64,000 nucleotides of DNA from Pseudomonadota bacterium (GTDB taxonomy: Bacteria; Bdellovibrionota; Bacteriovoracia; Bacteriovoracales; Bacteriovoracaceae), in NCBI GenBank assembly GCA_027488375.1, contig JAIYBW010000001.1, forward strand, positions 186,001 to 250,000. Reading direction: 5' to 3'. Below the pieces are notes generated by a model. It did not search any database. It had not been told where the DNA came from and saw nothing but the letters and a program-made list of their open reading frames with translations. The position numbers were made by a program, and so were the translations under genes. This document shows, one piece after another, positions 26,404 through 34,972 of this stretch (the first letter of the stretch is position 1; each line of letters starts with the position of its first letter).

Positions 26404-27575
26404 GAGAGAAACTCCGACTCTCTGATTTAAGCATTATCTATGTTTGCTTATCTGATGATTGGAGTACTCTTGAGAGGAGGTGCCTCTCTGATGCTACATA
26501 TTTTAGAAATATCGGTGGTACATCCATCATTTTATGTCATGAAAAATCTATCTTAGATCGAGAGGCAGAAAAAGAATCTATCCCGAGAATTTACTTCTCT
26601 GCAGATTTGTCAACCTGGAGAAGTAAGCTCAATCTCTATTTCCAGCTACAGCTCATCTTCCAAAAACAGCAAATCGACATTGTCCATTCATATAATTATG
26701 AAGCTTTAATTCCACTTGGGATGATCCTTAAAGGATCACCTCAGATTCCTCTTATCTACACTTTTAATGAAAACATTGAATGGAAAAGAACTTCTTTTAT
26801 CGAAAGGTTTTTTGTTTCTAGAACTGATTGTATTTTTACTTTTTCTCCCAATATTCGAGAATTGGCGATTGAATCATTTCCAATAAATCCAAGAAAAGTT
26901 CATGTGACCGGAGCTGGCCTTGATTTTCCAGTAAAAATTAAACGCACGATACACCCACAAGACAAAAAAAAGATGGTTACTTTCATATCTAGAGCTTGTA
27001 ATGATCTTACTCCGATGAGGCGGCTCGTTGACTCTATTCCTTCAATCCTTAATCAGCTAAGTAATCTTGGATTTGAGCAAAAACTTATTTTTACCTTTTT
27101 AACGGATATCTCTTGGTACACACATCCACTCTATGAGCCACTTAAGAGAATGATTCTAGAGCGCCACCTTGAAATGTTTATTAGTTTTGAATCTAGACCA
27201 CTTTCTTGTGCTAGTTTTCAGGATTGTGATCTTTTTATGGGGCTACCACTCAAGGAATTATTCACTGACTGTGACTTGCTGGCATTGATCACTCAAACTC
27301 CAGTTCTCGTCCCACGTACATCAACGAGACAGCTAGCGATTAAGCAAGGAAAGTTTGGCGAGACTTATCACCCCGAAGACGCTCGGGAATTTAAAGACAA
27401 ATTGGTTAAAATCCTTGTCAATTATTCCAGGTACTTGGATGAATTAAAAGGTATCGAAGTTGAGCTTCAAGAGCAGCACCATTTTGAGCGCTATGCCGAG
27501 GAGCTCTATGCTCATTATGAAAAACTTCATGTGCAGCGCCTTAGGTATACTCAAAAGAAGAAAAAGCTCGCGTAA
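26400..27575 (+). CDS. glycosyltransferase, GT4-like
   Basis: 391 residues resembling GT-B retaining transferases: an N-terminal half with DIVHSYNYEALIPLG and FVSRTDCIFTFSPNIRELA, a VHVTGAGLDFP hinge typical of GT4 enzymes, and a C-terminal half that is less conserved. The canonical E-x7-E is not plainly visible, so the donor site may be atypical. ATGA overlap with the lipoprotein upstream and position after lpxK suggest a sugar transfer onto LPS or another envelope glycan. Acceptor and donor cannot be read from sequence. Confidence 0.75.
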   Translation: MREKLRLSDLSIIYVCLSDDWSTLERRCLSDATYFRNIGGTSIILCHEKSILDREAEKESIPRIYFSADLSTWRSKLNLYFQLQLIFQKQQIDIVHSYNYEALIPLGMILKGSPQIPLIYTFNENIEWKRTSFIERFFVSRTDCIFTFSPNIRELAIESFPINPRKVHVTGAGLDFPVKIKRTIHPQDKKKMVTFISRACNDLTPMRRLVDSIPSILNQLSNLGFEQKLIFTFLTDISWYTHPLYEPLKRMILERHLEMFISFESRPLSCASFQDCDLFMGLPLKELFTDCDLLALITQTPVLVPRTSTRQLAIKQGKFGETYHPEDAREFKDKLVKILVNYSRYLDELKGIEVELQEQHHFERYAEELYAHYEKLHVQRLRYTQKKKKLA

Positions 27576-27620
27576 TCCCTTGAAATACATTATATTTTCC
27601 GCTCTCCAGTAGGAGAATTA

Positions 27621-29384
27621 ATGTCTAAAAAGGGGGGCTATATTATGGCCACCAAACAAACTGCCTCTAAACCAAACTTTGAAATCCCAGCTTGGATCAA
27701 AGGGTTCGACTTCGAATTAGGAGACGTAACTGAAACAAAAGCTAAAACTGAATTCGGAGATCTCATCAACTCTGCCGGTGCAAAGAATTTCGCTGAAGGC
27801 GAAGTCTTCATGGGTAAAGTCGTTGCGATGAACGATGAATTCGTAACTGTAGACATCGGATATAAGCAAGAGGGTCTCGTACTCGCTCGCGAATTCCGTA
27901 ACTACGACGGCACGATGAAAATCAAAGTCGGCGAAGAAATCCAAGTTTATCTTGAGAAGCTTGAGTCACAAATGGGGAACCTTGTTCTCTCTAAAGACAA
28001 AGCAGAAATTCTTAAGGCTTGGGATAAGATCTCTGAAGCTTGCGAAAAAGGTGAACCTGTTGAAGGTACAGTTATCGCTAAAGTTAAAGGCGGTCTTTCT
28101 GTTGATATCGGTGTTAAAGCGTTCCTTCCTGGTTCGCAAATCGATATCCGTCCTGTTAAGAACCTTGATAAGTACATTGGTAAAACAATGGAATTCAAAG
28201 TTATTAAGTTCAACAAAAAACGTGGAAACATTGTTCTTTCTCGTCGTGCAATTCTAGCTGAAGAGCGCGGTAAGATGAGAGATGAGACACTTACTCAGAT
28301 CCAAGAAGGCATGATCGTGAAAGGTATTGTGAAAAACATTACTGATTACGGTGCATTCATCGATCTTGGTGGTGTTGATGGTCTATTACATATCACAGAT
28401 ATGTCTTGGGGCCGCGTGAAGCATCCTTCTAACCTTCTTAATGTTGGTGATGAAGTAGATGTTAAAATCCTTAAGTACGATGCTTCTAAAGAGCGCGTAT
28501 CTCTAGGTCTTAAGCAAGTTCAAGCTAACCCTTGGGAATCTGCTAAAGATAAGTACATGCCAGGATCAAAAGTTTCTGGAGAAATCGTATCTGTTAAAGA
28601 TTACGGTATCTTCGTTGAGCTTGCTGACGGCATCGAAGGTTTAATCCACGTTTCAGAAATGAGCTGGACAAACAAAAAATCAGCTAACAAGACATACAAC
28701 GTAGGTGAAAAAATCGAAGCTGTTGTTCTTGAAGTTGATGTTGAAAACAAGAGAATTTCTCTTGGTCTAAAACAACTTATGCCAAATCCTTGGGATGATT
28801 TAGCTGCTAAATTTAACCCTGGTAAAGTGGTTGAAGGTACAGTTAAAGCTATCGTTGATTTTGGTCTATTCATTGATCTTGGTGAAGAAGTTGATGCTTT
28901 AATCCACGTTTCAGATATTTCTTGGACTAAGAAAGCTGTTAACTTGAATGAAGAGTATAAAGTTGGCCAAAAAGTTAAAGCTGTAGTTGTAACTGTTGAT
29001 AAAGAAAATCAAAAGTTCTGCTTAGGCCTTAAGCAACTTGAAGAAGATCCTTGGAAGAGAATCGAAGAGCGTATGCCGGTTGGTTCAGCTGTAGAAGGTG
29101 AAGCAGTCCGTATTACAGAATTCGGTGTTTTCGTTGAGCTTGAAACAGGAATTGAAGGTCTTGTTCATATCTCAGAAATCTCTGAGGAAAGAGTTGAGAA
29201 GCCATCTGATAAAGTAGCGAAAGGCGATAAAGTTAAGGCCATCGTTATCTCTATCGATAAGCAAGCTAAGAAGATTGCCCTTTCTATGAAAGCGGTTGCT
29301 TCTGGTGAGTACAAATCAAGCTATAAGCCTGAAGTTGCTGCTCCATCAACACTTGCTGATAAACTTAAAGGTTTCAAAGTTTAA
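27621..29384 (+). CDS. rpsA: 30S ribosomal protein S1
   Basis: mRNA-binding ribosomal protein. 587 residues with six S1 (OB) repeats, at about 58-125, 145-210, 230-300, 317-385, 403-472 and 490-557; repeats 3-6 show the GxV..I.DYGxFV(I)DLG..(V/I)DGLLH pattern. Two starts have good ribosome-binding sites: ATG 27621 (AGGAG, 5 bases) and ATG 27645 (AAGGGGGG), and the second site is coded by the first codons of the longer form. Codon use here is richer in C-ending codons than neighbours, as expected for a highly expressed gene. A strong terminator follows. Confidence 0.96.
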   Translation: MSKKGGYIMATKQTASKPNFEIPAWIKGFDFELGDVTETKAKTEFGDLINSAGAKNFAEGEVFMGKVVAMNDEFVTVDIGYKQEGLVLAREFRNYDGTMKIKVGEEIQVYLEKLESQMGNLVLSKDKAEILKAWDKISEACEKGEPVEGTVIAKVKGGLSVDIGVKAFLPGSQIDIRPVKNLDKYIGKTMEFKVIKFNKKRGNIVLSRRAILAEERGKMRDETLTQIQEGMIVKGIVKNITDYGAFIDLGGVDGLLHITDMSWGRVKHPSNLLNVGDEVDVKILKYDASKERVSLGLKQVQANPWESAKDKYMPGSKVSGEIVSVKDYGIFVELADGIEGLIHVSEMSWTNKKSANKTYNVGEKIEAVVLEVDVENKRISLGLKQLMPNPWDDLAAKFNPGKVVEGTVKAIVDFGLFIDLGEEVDALIHVSDISWTKKAVNLNEEYKVGQKVKAVVVTVDKENQKFCLGLKQLEEDPWKRIEERMPVGSAVEGEAVRITEFGVFVELETGIEGLVHISEISEERVEKPSDKVAKGDKVKAIVISIDKQAKKIALSMKAVASGEYKSSYKPEVAAPSTLADKLKGFKV

Positions 29385-29403
29385 TTCGTTTTTTGACGAG
29401 TTT

Positions 29404-29432
29404 AAGGCCACTCTTAGGAGTGGCCTTTTTTT
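29404..29432 (+). terminator. intrinsic terminator of rpsA
   Basis: AAGGCCACTC-TTAG-GAGTGGCCTT, a perfect 10-bp stem with a 4-base loop followed by a run of T. It lies about 20 bases after the rpsA stop. Confidence 0.93.
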
Positions 29433-29465
29433 TTATCTAAAAAACAGATTGAGGAAAGATTTCAA

Positions 29466-29837
29466 ATGAAAAAGATTCTAATCATTCTTATGTTAACAAT
29501 GGGGACTAAGGCTTTTGCCAGCTGTGACGTTTTTATTCCTAATAAATATTTTCATCATGATTCTGGTTATTCAATTAACTTTGATTTTTATAAACTATTA
29601 CAACCCAAAGGTTATTTCGAAGTTTTAGATTCATCAGCTCCTCACGTTTTACTGATCGAGGGACAAGAGATTAAGGGGCGATTTCACAAGGCGCAGGCAA
29701 GAATGTCGTTTGGCGATATTCATATTATTCAAACTGTTGTGTGCCTGACCCAATGGTGTGGTGTTAGTGATTATGCGAAGGCATTTAATAAAGCCTATAG
29801 ACGTTTATCCGATCAACTACCAGTTTGTAGAAAATAA
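29466..29837 (+). CDS. small secreted protein of unknown function
   Basis: 123 residues with a signal peptide ending AFA-SC (about residue 18). Cys at about 20, 97 and 102 plus a C-terminal Cys suggest disulfides. It contains HVLLIEGQEIKGRFHKAQARM and no recognised domain. AGGAAAG precedes the ATG by about 7 bases. Stands alone between two hairpins. Confidence 0.7.
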   Translation: MKKILIILMLTMGTKAFASCDVFIPNKYFHHDSGYSINFDFYKLLQPKGYFEVLDSSAPHVLLIEGQEIKGRFHKAQARMSFGDIHIIQTVVCLTQWCGVSDYAKAFNKAYRRLSDQLPVCRK

Positions 29838-29839
29838 AA

Positions 29840-29861
29840 AAGGCCACCATTCGGTGGCCTT
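29840..29861 (-). terminator. intrinsic terminator for the minus-strand secreted protein gene
   Basis: AAGGCCACC-ATTC-GGTGGCCTT stem. On the minus strand it is followed by TTTTTTATTTT, while on the plus strand there is no T-run after the stem, so it mainly serves the gene ending at 29888. Confidence 0.8.
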
Positions 29862-29887
29862 AGACTAATAAGCTGGGGAGTGCAGTT

Positions 29888-30634
29888 TTAGTTTGAGAAA
29901 TTTTTCACATCACCGTTACCAGTTATGTGAATAGTGTCGTTTCTTTCAAAAGCTGTATGCCAAGAATTCATTTGATACTTAATCGTGATCATGGCCCCGA
30001 CCACTGGCTGTGCTTTAGTTCCGTAATTCATAATGCTATTTAGTTTCATTGAGGCATTGAAGTCCCAACCATAGCTGGTTTTAACAGAGACTGGTTGAAC
30101 AATGGCACTTTGGATATATTTACCAGTTCCATTAAATGAACAGCCAAATGACATCAGAACCATATACTCAAATCGTACAGCTTCACCACCTGTCGATGAT
30201 TTAATCGTTGTGACATATTTTTTCTCTGAAGGCATTGAACACTCTTCCATATCGAAAGGGCTCACTACCTCTTTACTGATTGGGTCTCGTGGTACAATAG
30301 CAATGGGAGAAAAATCAGTCGTATTTGTTGGTTTTCCCTTCTGGACTAAGCGATAAATATCTTCGCCAAGAGCAACTAGATCTTTAGCAACGGCAATAAC
30401 TTTTCCAGCATTATCCATTCTGTCGCCAAAAGTTGGTGGTGTTTTTGGTGTCGTTGGTGTCGTAGGATCAGTTGGTGGTGGAGTTATCCCGCCTGCTCCT
30501 GCGCCTACTGTATCAAATCCCTTGAGAGTGGATTGAAAGCTTTTTACTTCAACAGTTTCAACAGTAAATGTTTCGGCCGCGAGAGCATTGGCCATAGCAA
30601 ATGTCAGAGTCAGAGTTGCGAGCAAAGTTTTCAT
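29888..30634 (-). CDS. secreted protein with Pro/Thr linker, unknown function
   Basis: 248 residues, signal peptide ending ALA-AE (about residue 19). A low-complexity linker of Pro and Thr (PPPTDPTTPTTPKTPP) spans about 51-66. The C-terminal 150 residues have beta-type sequence with two Cys (EEC, GCSF) and no recognised fold. GGGGGG sits just upstream of the ATG. A TTGACC plus TAAAAC promoter-like pair lies about 70 bases upstream on the minus strand, weakly supported. Confidence 0.7.
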   Translation of the reverse strand: MKTLLATLTLTFAMANALAAETFTVETVEVKSFQSTLKGFDTVGAGAGGITPPPTDPTTPTTPKTPPTFGDRMDNAGKVIAVAKDLVALGEDIYRLVQKGKPTNTTDFSPIAIVPRDPISKEVVSPFDMEECSMPSEKKYVTTIKSSTGGEAVRFEYMVLMSFGCSFNGTGKYIQSAIVQPVSVKTSYGWDFNASMKLNSIMNYGTKAQPVVGAMITIKYQMNSWHTAFERNDTIHITGNGDVKNFSN

Positions 30635-30847
30635 AGTTTCCCCCCATGAATATTCAAAGTCCTGTTGGCGAGGGTTTTAGCAATAGATGAAACAAATGGT
30701 CAAGATGGCACCATGACCCTGTTGATTTTACATGACTCCATAAGATTTAACTTTTAAATCAGATACTTGGGGCAAAAAAAGACAATTTTAGAAAAGGGGA
30801 GTAAGGTTAAGTTAGACTAATACCTGGTATAAGTTTTTCTAATCTAT

Positions 30848-31801
30848 CTAGAGGGGTTTCTTAGGTTTAAGCAGAAAGGCCCTGTGAATATCAGTGTGGT
30901 GGAAGTCTTGGGGGATGGTCCACTGGCTAATTTCCTTAACGTCATAGGTGGATTTTATGATGTGGTGGAGATCAAATTTTCTTTTATTGGTTGAGAAGTA
31001 GAGTTCTCCGTCTTCTTTAAGAAGTCTCATGCAGTCTCTAATCATAATTGGATGGTCTCTTTCAATATCGAGATCATCTTCCATTCTTTTTGAGTTTGAA
31101 AAGCTAGGCGGGTCTAGGATGATCAGGTCAAATTTTACTCCGGCTTCAAAAATGAGGGGAAGTTCTTTTAAAACATCGGCCTGGATGAATTTATGACGAT
31201 TAACATCGAGATCATTGGCCTTGAAATTTTCCATTCCCCAATCAAGATAGGTTCTCGACATATCAATAGACGTAACTGTCCCTCCGCCTAAGGCACTCGC
31301 GACACTTAGAGAACATGTATAAGAAAATAAATTGAGAACTTTTTTGTCTTGAGAGTTTTTATGAAGATGTTGTCTCAAGGGTCTGTGGTCAAGAAAGAGT
31401 CCAGTATCTAAATATCTCTCGAGATTAACCCAGAATTTAAACGGAGGCTCATTAATTAAAAAGTAATCAGTAGAGTCTTGAGTGAGTGGGGTGTACTGCT
31501 GAGATCCTTTTTGTTTTTGCCTGATTTTAAAAAACTGATTCTCTTTTTTTATGTTAAAAACTTCTTCAAGGCATGATTCGATATCTTTTTGATGCTGAAT
31601 TCTTTTTGGCTCATCATCATCAGTTAACTTTTTGCCTTGTTCATAGATCACTGCTCGATCCTGATAAATATCGATTAAATAGGGATACTCAGGAATATCT
31701 TTATTATAAATGCGATAGGCTTCTAGATGGCCACGATCTAAATATGTTTTAAGTTTTTTGATATTTTTTTGAAGTCGATTTTTTAGGGCCGATGATTCCA
31801 T
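30848..31801 (-). CDS. rlmK: stand-alone RlmK-type 23S rRNA methyltransferase
   Basis: 317 residues that match the C-terminal (RlmK) half of E. coli RlmL/YcbY: NRLQKNIKKLKTYL, ECY/AYRIYNKDIPEYPYLIDIYQD, YLDTGLFLDHRPLRQ, VLNLFSYTCS (SAM motif I), TSIDMSRTYLDWGMENF and the catalytic-region LDPPSFSNSKRMED followed by D-x-QRDH-like IERDHPIMIRD. The E. coli domain makes m7G at 2069 of 23S rRNA. The N-terminal THUMP/RlmL half (m2G2445) is absent, so this is a separate gene. Divergent from clpS, with 63 bases between the starts. Confidence 0.86.
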   Translation of the reverse strand: MESSALKNRLQKNIKKLKTYLDRGHLEAYRIYNKDIPEYPYLIDIYQDRAVIYEQGKKLTDDDEPKRIQHQKDIESCLEEVFNIKKENQFFKIRQKQKGSQQYTPLTQDSTDYFLINEPPFKFWVNLERYLDTGLFLDHRPLRQHLHKNSQDKKVLNLFSYTCSLSVASALGGGTVTSIDMSRTYLDWGMENFKANDLDVNRHKFIQADVLKELPLIFEAGVKFDLIILDPPSFSNSKRMEDDLDIERDHPIMIRDCMRLLKEDGELYFSTNKRKFDLHHIIKSTYDVKEISQWTIPQDFHHTDIHRAFLLKPKKPL

Positions 31802-31864
31802 AGGTGGTCTTGCCTTTCATCTAGAATTGGTGCATCCTCCTAATATAACCTTTAAAGCAAAATT

Positions 31865-32185
31865 ATGTCTTCAGAAACTGACAGAGAAGAGCAATCTGGT
31901 ACTGCGACAATCAGCAAAACTAAATTGCAACCACCCAAAATGCACAAAGTCCTCATGCATAATGATGACTATACTACTATGGAATTTGTGATCCACGTCC
32001 TTCAAAAGTTTTTTAATAAAGACTTTGAGGAAGCCCAAGGGATCATGCTCGAGGTTCACCATCAAGGATATGGTGTCTGTGGCATCTATACATTTGAGGT
32101 CGCCGAATCAAAAGTTGCTAAAGTGATCAAGTATGCCAGAGAAAATGGTCATCCTCTTAAGTGCAGTACTGAGCCCGAATCTTAA
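31865..32185 (+). CDS. clpS: ClpS adaptor protein
   Basis: Delivers N-degron substrates to ClpA. 106 residues; the core has [23 protein letters not shown], where the Asn-Asp-Asp of the peptide pocket is visible, and [17 protein letters not shown], containing the usual second-strand residues. It is followed 78 bases later by clpA, the normal partner arrangement. Confidence 0.92.
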   Translation: MSSETDREEQSGTATISKTKLQPPKMHKVLMHNDDYTTMEFVIHVLQKFFNKDFEEAQGIMLEVHHQGYGVCGIYTFEVAESKVAKVIKYARENGHPLKCSTEPES

Positions 32186-32238
32186 AAAGATAATCTTTGT
32201 CTTAGGCTTGTATTTTTTCATTTTGATCCCATCTTGAT

Positions 32239-32244
32239 TATAAT
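32239..32244 (+). promoter_or_regulatory. candidate -10 box before clpA
   Basis: A perfect TATAAT in the clpS-clpA gap, 20 bases before the preferred clpA ATG. A -35 match is poor (TTTTCA with an 18-base spacer at best), so this is a suggestion only. It does argue against the TTG start at 32234, which would overlap it. Confidence 0.4.
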
Positions 32245-32263
32245 TGATTCTGAGAGGTCTTTT

Positions 32264-34600
32264 ATGATTAGCCAAAAATTAGAACAAATCTTGAACCGAG
32301 CAATTAAACGTGCCAATGAAAAAAGGCATGAGTTTTTAACTTTAGAAAATGTCCTTCTATCAATGCTAGATGATGAAGCCGTTAATCGTGTTCTACAGGA
32401 TTGCGGAGCAAATTTAGGAGATTTAAAAAAGAATCTTCTATCCTTTTTAAAAGATGATTCGAATTTCTCTATCCTGAGTGAAGATGAAATTAGCGATTTA
32501 AATAAAAAGCAATTTGGTAACGATCAACTCAGGCAGATGGCCCAAGAGAATGGTATCTCCTACCAACCAGAGATCTCATTGAGCTTACAGCGAGTGATTC
32601 AGCGTGCGGCCATTCACATTCAAAGTGCTGGAAAAAAATCAATTGAGGCCATCAATATTCTGGTTGCGATGTTTAGCGAAAAAGAATCTCATGCGACATA
32701 TTTTTTGGAGCAACAAGGAGTTTCAAGAATTGCCGTCGTTGAGAACATTTCCCATAGCGTGGATAAACCAATCCAAAGGAACGAGGAATCAACCGTTGAA
32801 AGTGGGCAAGAAACTTTTAGAAAAGAAGAGAAGTTTGAAAAAGCACTTTCTGAGTTCACGGCTAATTTAAATGAGCAGGCCCGTCAGGGAAAGATCGATC
32901 CTATTGTTGGAAGAGAAGATGAGATTCAAAGAATTATTCAAATCCTCTGCCGACGTCGTAAAAATAATCCGATACTGGTTGGAGACTCTGGAGTAGGTAA
33001 GACGGCCCTGGCCGAAGGATTGGCCAAGGCCATTGTTGAAAAACGAGTGCCAGGATTACTTTCCGATACGACTGTTTATAGCCTTGATATGGCCTCTCTT
33101 CTTGCCGGGACAAAATTTAGAGGTGACTTTGAAGAGCGACTTAAGCTTGTCCTCCAGGCCCTTGAGAAAATAAATGAAGATAAAGGGGCAATCCTCTTTA
33201 TTGATGAGATCCACACCATCATTGGTGCCGGAGCCACATCTGGGGGAAGTCTAGATGCCTCAAATCTTTTAAAACCTGCCTTATCAAAGGGCCAAATACG
33301 TTGCATGGGTTCCACAACTTTTGATGAATACCGAAAATATTTTGAGAAAGATCAGGCCCTGAGCCGTCGTTTTCAAAAAATTGACGTTTTAGAACCCTCT
33401 GTTGAGGACTCCATCAAAATTCTTAATGGAATTAAGTCAAAATTTGAAGATCATCACAAGGTTACTTATTCAGATGAAGTCATCAGATCTGCAGTTGAGC
33501 TTGCTCATAAGCATATCACTGACCGTAAATTGCCGGATAAAGCGATTGATGTGATCGATGAAGTGGGTGCATTTTTAAGGTTAAAACCTAATTCTGCTGA
33601 AGGAATTGAGGTCAAACTCGAGGATGTTGAGCAAATAATTGCTAAAATTGCTCGAATTCCGCAAAAATCAATTACGGTTAATGAAAAAGAAAAGCTACGG
33701 TTTCTTGAGCGAGACCTCAAGATGATGATTTATGGTCAGGATGAGGCGATTGATAAAGTGTCAAATGCTCTTATTCTATCAAGATCTGGTCTTGGACCGA
33801 CACAAAAGCCAATTGCTAATTTTCTTTTCACAGGTCCGACTGGCGTAGGGAAAACAGAACTCGCCAAACAATTGGCGCAAATAATGGGCATAAATTTCAT
33901 CAGAATTGATATGTCCGAGTTCATGGAGAAGCACACTGTCTCTAAATTAATTGGGGCCCCTCCAGGTTATGTTGGCTTTGATCAAGGTGGCATTTTGACT
34001 GATGCCATCCATAAAAGTCCATATTCCGTTCTATTATTAGACGAGATTGAGAAGGCCCATCCAGATGTTTTTAACATTTTACTGCAAGTCATGGACCATG
34101 GGGCCCTCTCTGATTCAAACGGTAGGAACTCAGACTTTAGAAATGTTATCCTTATAATGACTTCAAATGCTGGTGCCAAGGAAATGGAAGCAGGCTCTAT
34201 AGGATTTGCGGGAAGCCGAGGGGGGGAAATTAATACCTCTCGCCGGGATCAGGCCATTAAAAATATTTTTACTCCTGAGTTTAGAAACCGTCTTGATGCT
34301 ATAATTGGTTTTAATAAACTAGGACCAAAAAATATAGAACTTGTGGTGAATAAGTTCCTTATGGAGCTTGAAAATCAGCTTCTTGATAAAAAAGTTGAAA
34401 TTGAAGTCACTGCAGAAGCTAAAAATTGGCTCAGTCTTCATGGTTATGATGATAAACTAGGTGCAAGACCGATTTTGAGGTTGATTAATGACAAAATTAA
34501 AAAGCCTCTTGCGCACGAAATTCTCTTTGGAAAGCTAGAAGCTGGTGGAAAAGTTGTCGTTAATTTAAAAAATGACGATATAAATTTCATTTTTTCCTAA
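32264..34600 (+). CDS. clpA: ATP-dependent Clp protease ATPase subunit ClpA
   Basis: AAA+ unfoldase that works with ClpP and ClpS. From the ATG at 32264 (AGAGG six bases upstream) it has 778 residues; E. coli ClpA is 758. N-domain with ISQKLEQILNRAIKRANE, first AAA module with Walker A GDSGVGKTA and Walker B ILFIDEIHT, second module with GPTGVGKTE and LLLDEIEKAHPDV, then the C-terminal small domain. clpP is not in the window. Confidence 0.94.
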   Translation: MISQKLEQILNRAIKRANEKRHEFLTLENVLLSMLDDEAVNRVLQDCGANLGDLKKNLLSFLKDDSNFSILSEDEISDLNKKQFGNDQLRQMAQENGISYQPEISLSLQRVIQRAAIHIQSAGKKSIEAINILVAMFSEKESHATYFLEQQGVSRIAVVENISHSVDKPIQRNEESTVESGQETFRKEEKFEKALSEFTANLNEQARQGKIDPIVGREDEIQRIIQILCRRRKNNPILVGDSGVGKTALAEGLAKAIVEKRVPGLLSDTTVYSLDMASLLAGTKFRGDFEERLKLVLQALEKINEDKGAILFIDEIHTIIGAGATSGGSLDASNLLKPALSKGQIRCMGSTTFDEYRKYFEKDQALSRRFQKIDVLEPSVEDSIKILNGIKSKFEDHHKVTYSDEVIRSAVELAHKHITDRKLPDKAIDVIDEVGAFLRLKPNSAEGIEVKLEDVEQIIAKIARIPQKSITVNEKEKLRFLERDLKMMIYGQDEAIDKVSNALILSRSGLGPTQKPIANFLFTGPTGVGKTELAKQLAQIMGINFIRIDMSEFMEKHTVSKLIGAPPGYVGFDQGGILTDAIHKSPYSVLLLDEIEKAHPDVFNILLQVMDHGALSDSNGRNSDFRNVILIMTSNAGAKEMEAGSIGFAGSRGGEINTSRRDQAIKNIFTPEFRNRLDAIIGFNKLGPKNIELVVNKFLMELENQLLDKKVEIEVTAEAKNWLSLHGYDDKLGARPILRLINDKIKKPLAHEILFGKLEAGGKVVVNLKNDDINFIFS

Positions 34601-34620
34601 ATATATCTCATGATCATGCC

Positions 34621-34668
34621 GATCTTCAGGCATACGATGTTTTAATCATCAACGTGTGCTTGAAGATC
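34621..34668 (+). other. 16-bp imperfect inverted repeat between clpA and a small basic-protein gene
   Basis: GATCTTCAGGCATACG pairs with CGTGTGCTTGAAGATC (two G-T type pairs), with an inner ATG/CAT pair around TTTTAAT. There is no T-run right after the stem, so it is not a typical terminator. The motif TGCTTGAAGA recurs at about 34690, next to AAAAAAAAGATC. Could be an RNA stabiliser, part of a small RNA, or an attenuator. Confidence 0.5.
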
Positions 34669-34820
34669 TTCAAAAATCTCCTCAAAAACATGCTTGAAGA
34701 AAAAAAAGATCAGTTTGAAATAAAATATGTATTTTTTATTTGCGTTAGATGAAAAATGTGTTTAAGCTTTAAATAAGAAAGGTCAATTAATATTAACCAA
34801 CTATTTCCTGGGAGGAAATT

Positions 34821-34922
34821 ATGGCTAAGAAAGCAGCTAAAAAAGCTACAAAGAAAGTAGCAAAGAAAGCAACTAAAAAAGTAGCAAAGAAAGCTACAAA
34901 GAAAGCTTCTAAGAAGAAGTAA
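34821..34922 (+). CDS. 33-residue Lys/Ala-repeat basic protein (histone H1-tail-like)
   Basis: Short gene of 34 codons. The product starts MAKKAAKKATKKVAKK and repeats the unit AKKATKK/AKKV, ending in KKK; nearly all of it is Lys, Ala, Thr and Val. GGGAGG lies 6 bases before the ATG and a strong terminator follows the stop, so it is a real expressed unit. Such sequences resemble the tails of bacterial histone H1-like proteins (for example HC1/HC2-type and Bdellovibrio-like basic proteins) that bind DNA or RNA nonspecifically. Here there is no other domain. The opposite-strand frame, Cys/Phe-rich, is a shadow. Confidence 0.78.
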   Translation: MAKKAAKKATKKVAKKATKKVAKKATKKASKKK

Positions 34923-34927
34923 TCTCA

Positions 34928-34956
34928 AAAAGCCCTCGAAAGAGGGCTTTTTTTTT
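34928..34956. terminator. bidirectional intrinsic terminator after the basic-protein gene
   Basis: AAAAGCCCTC-GAAA-GAGGGCTTTT with a GAAA tetraloop and a T-run on the plus side; the minus side also has several T, so it can end both the short gene and the convergent MFS gene. Confidence 0.93.
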
Positions 34957-34972
34957 GCCTTTTATTTTAATC

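Noticed and set aside
27638..28873. several minus-strand open frames opposite rpsA
   Set aside because: They are shadows caused by the biased codons of a highly expressed gene with S1 repeats; no start signals or known domains.
34710..34928. Cys/Phe/Leu-rich 72-residue frame on the minus strand
   Set aside because: It is the complement of the Lys/Ala-repeat gene; the repeated codons produce the odd composition. No ribosome-binding site on that strand.
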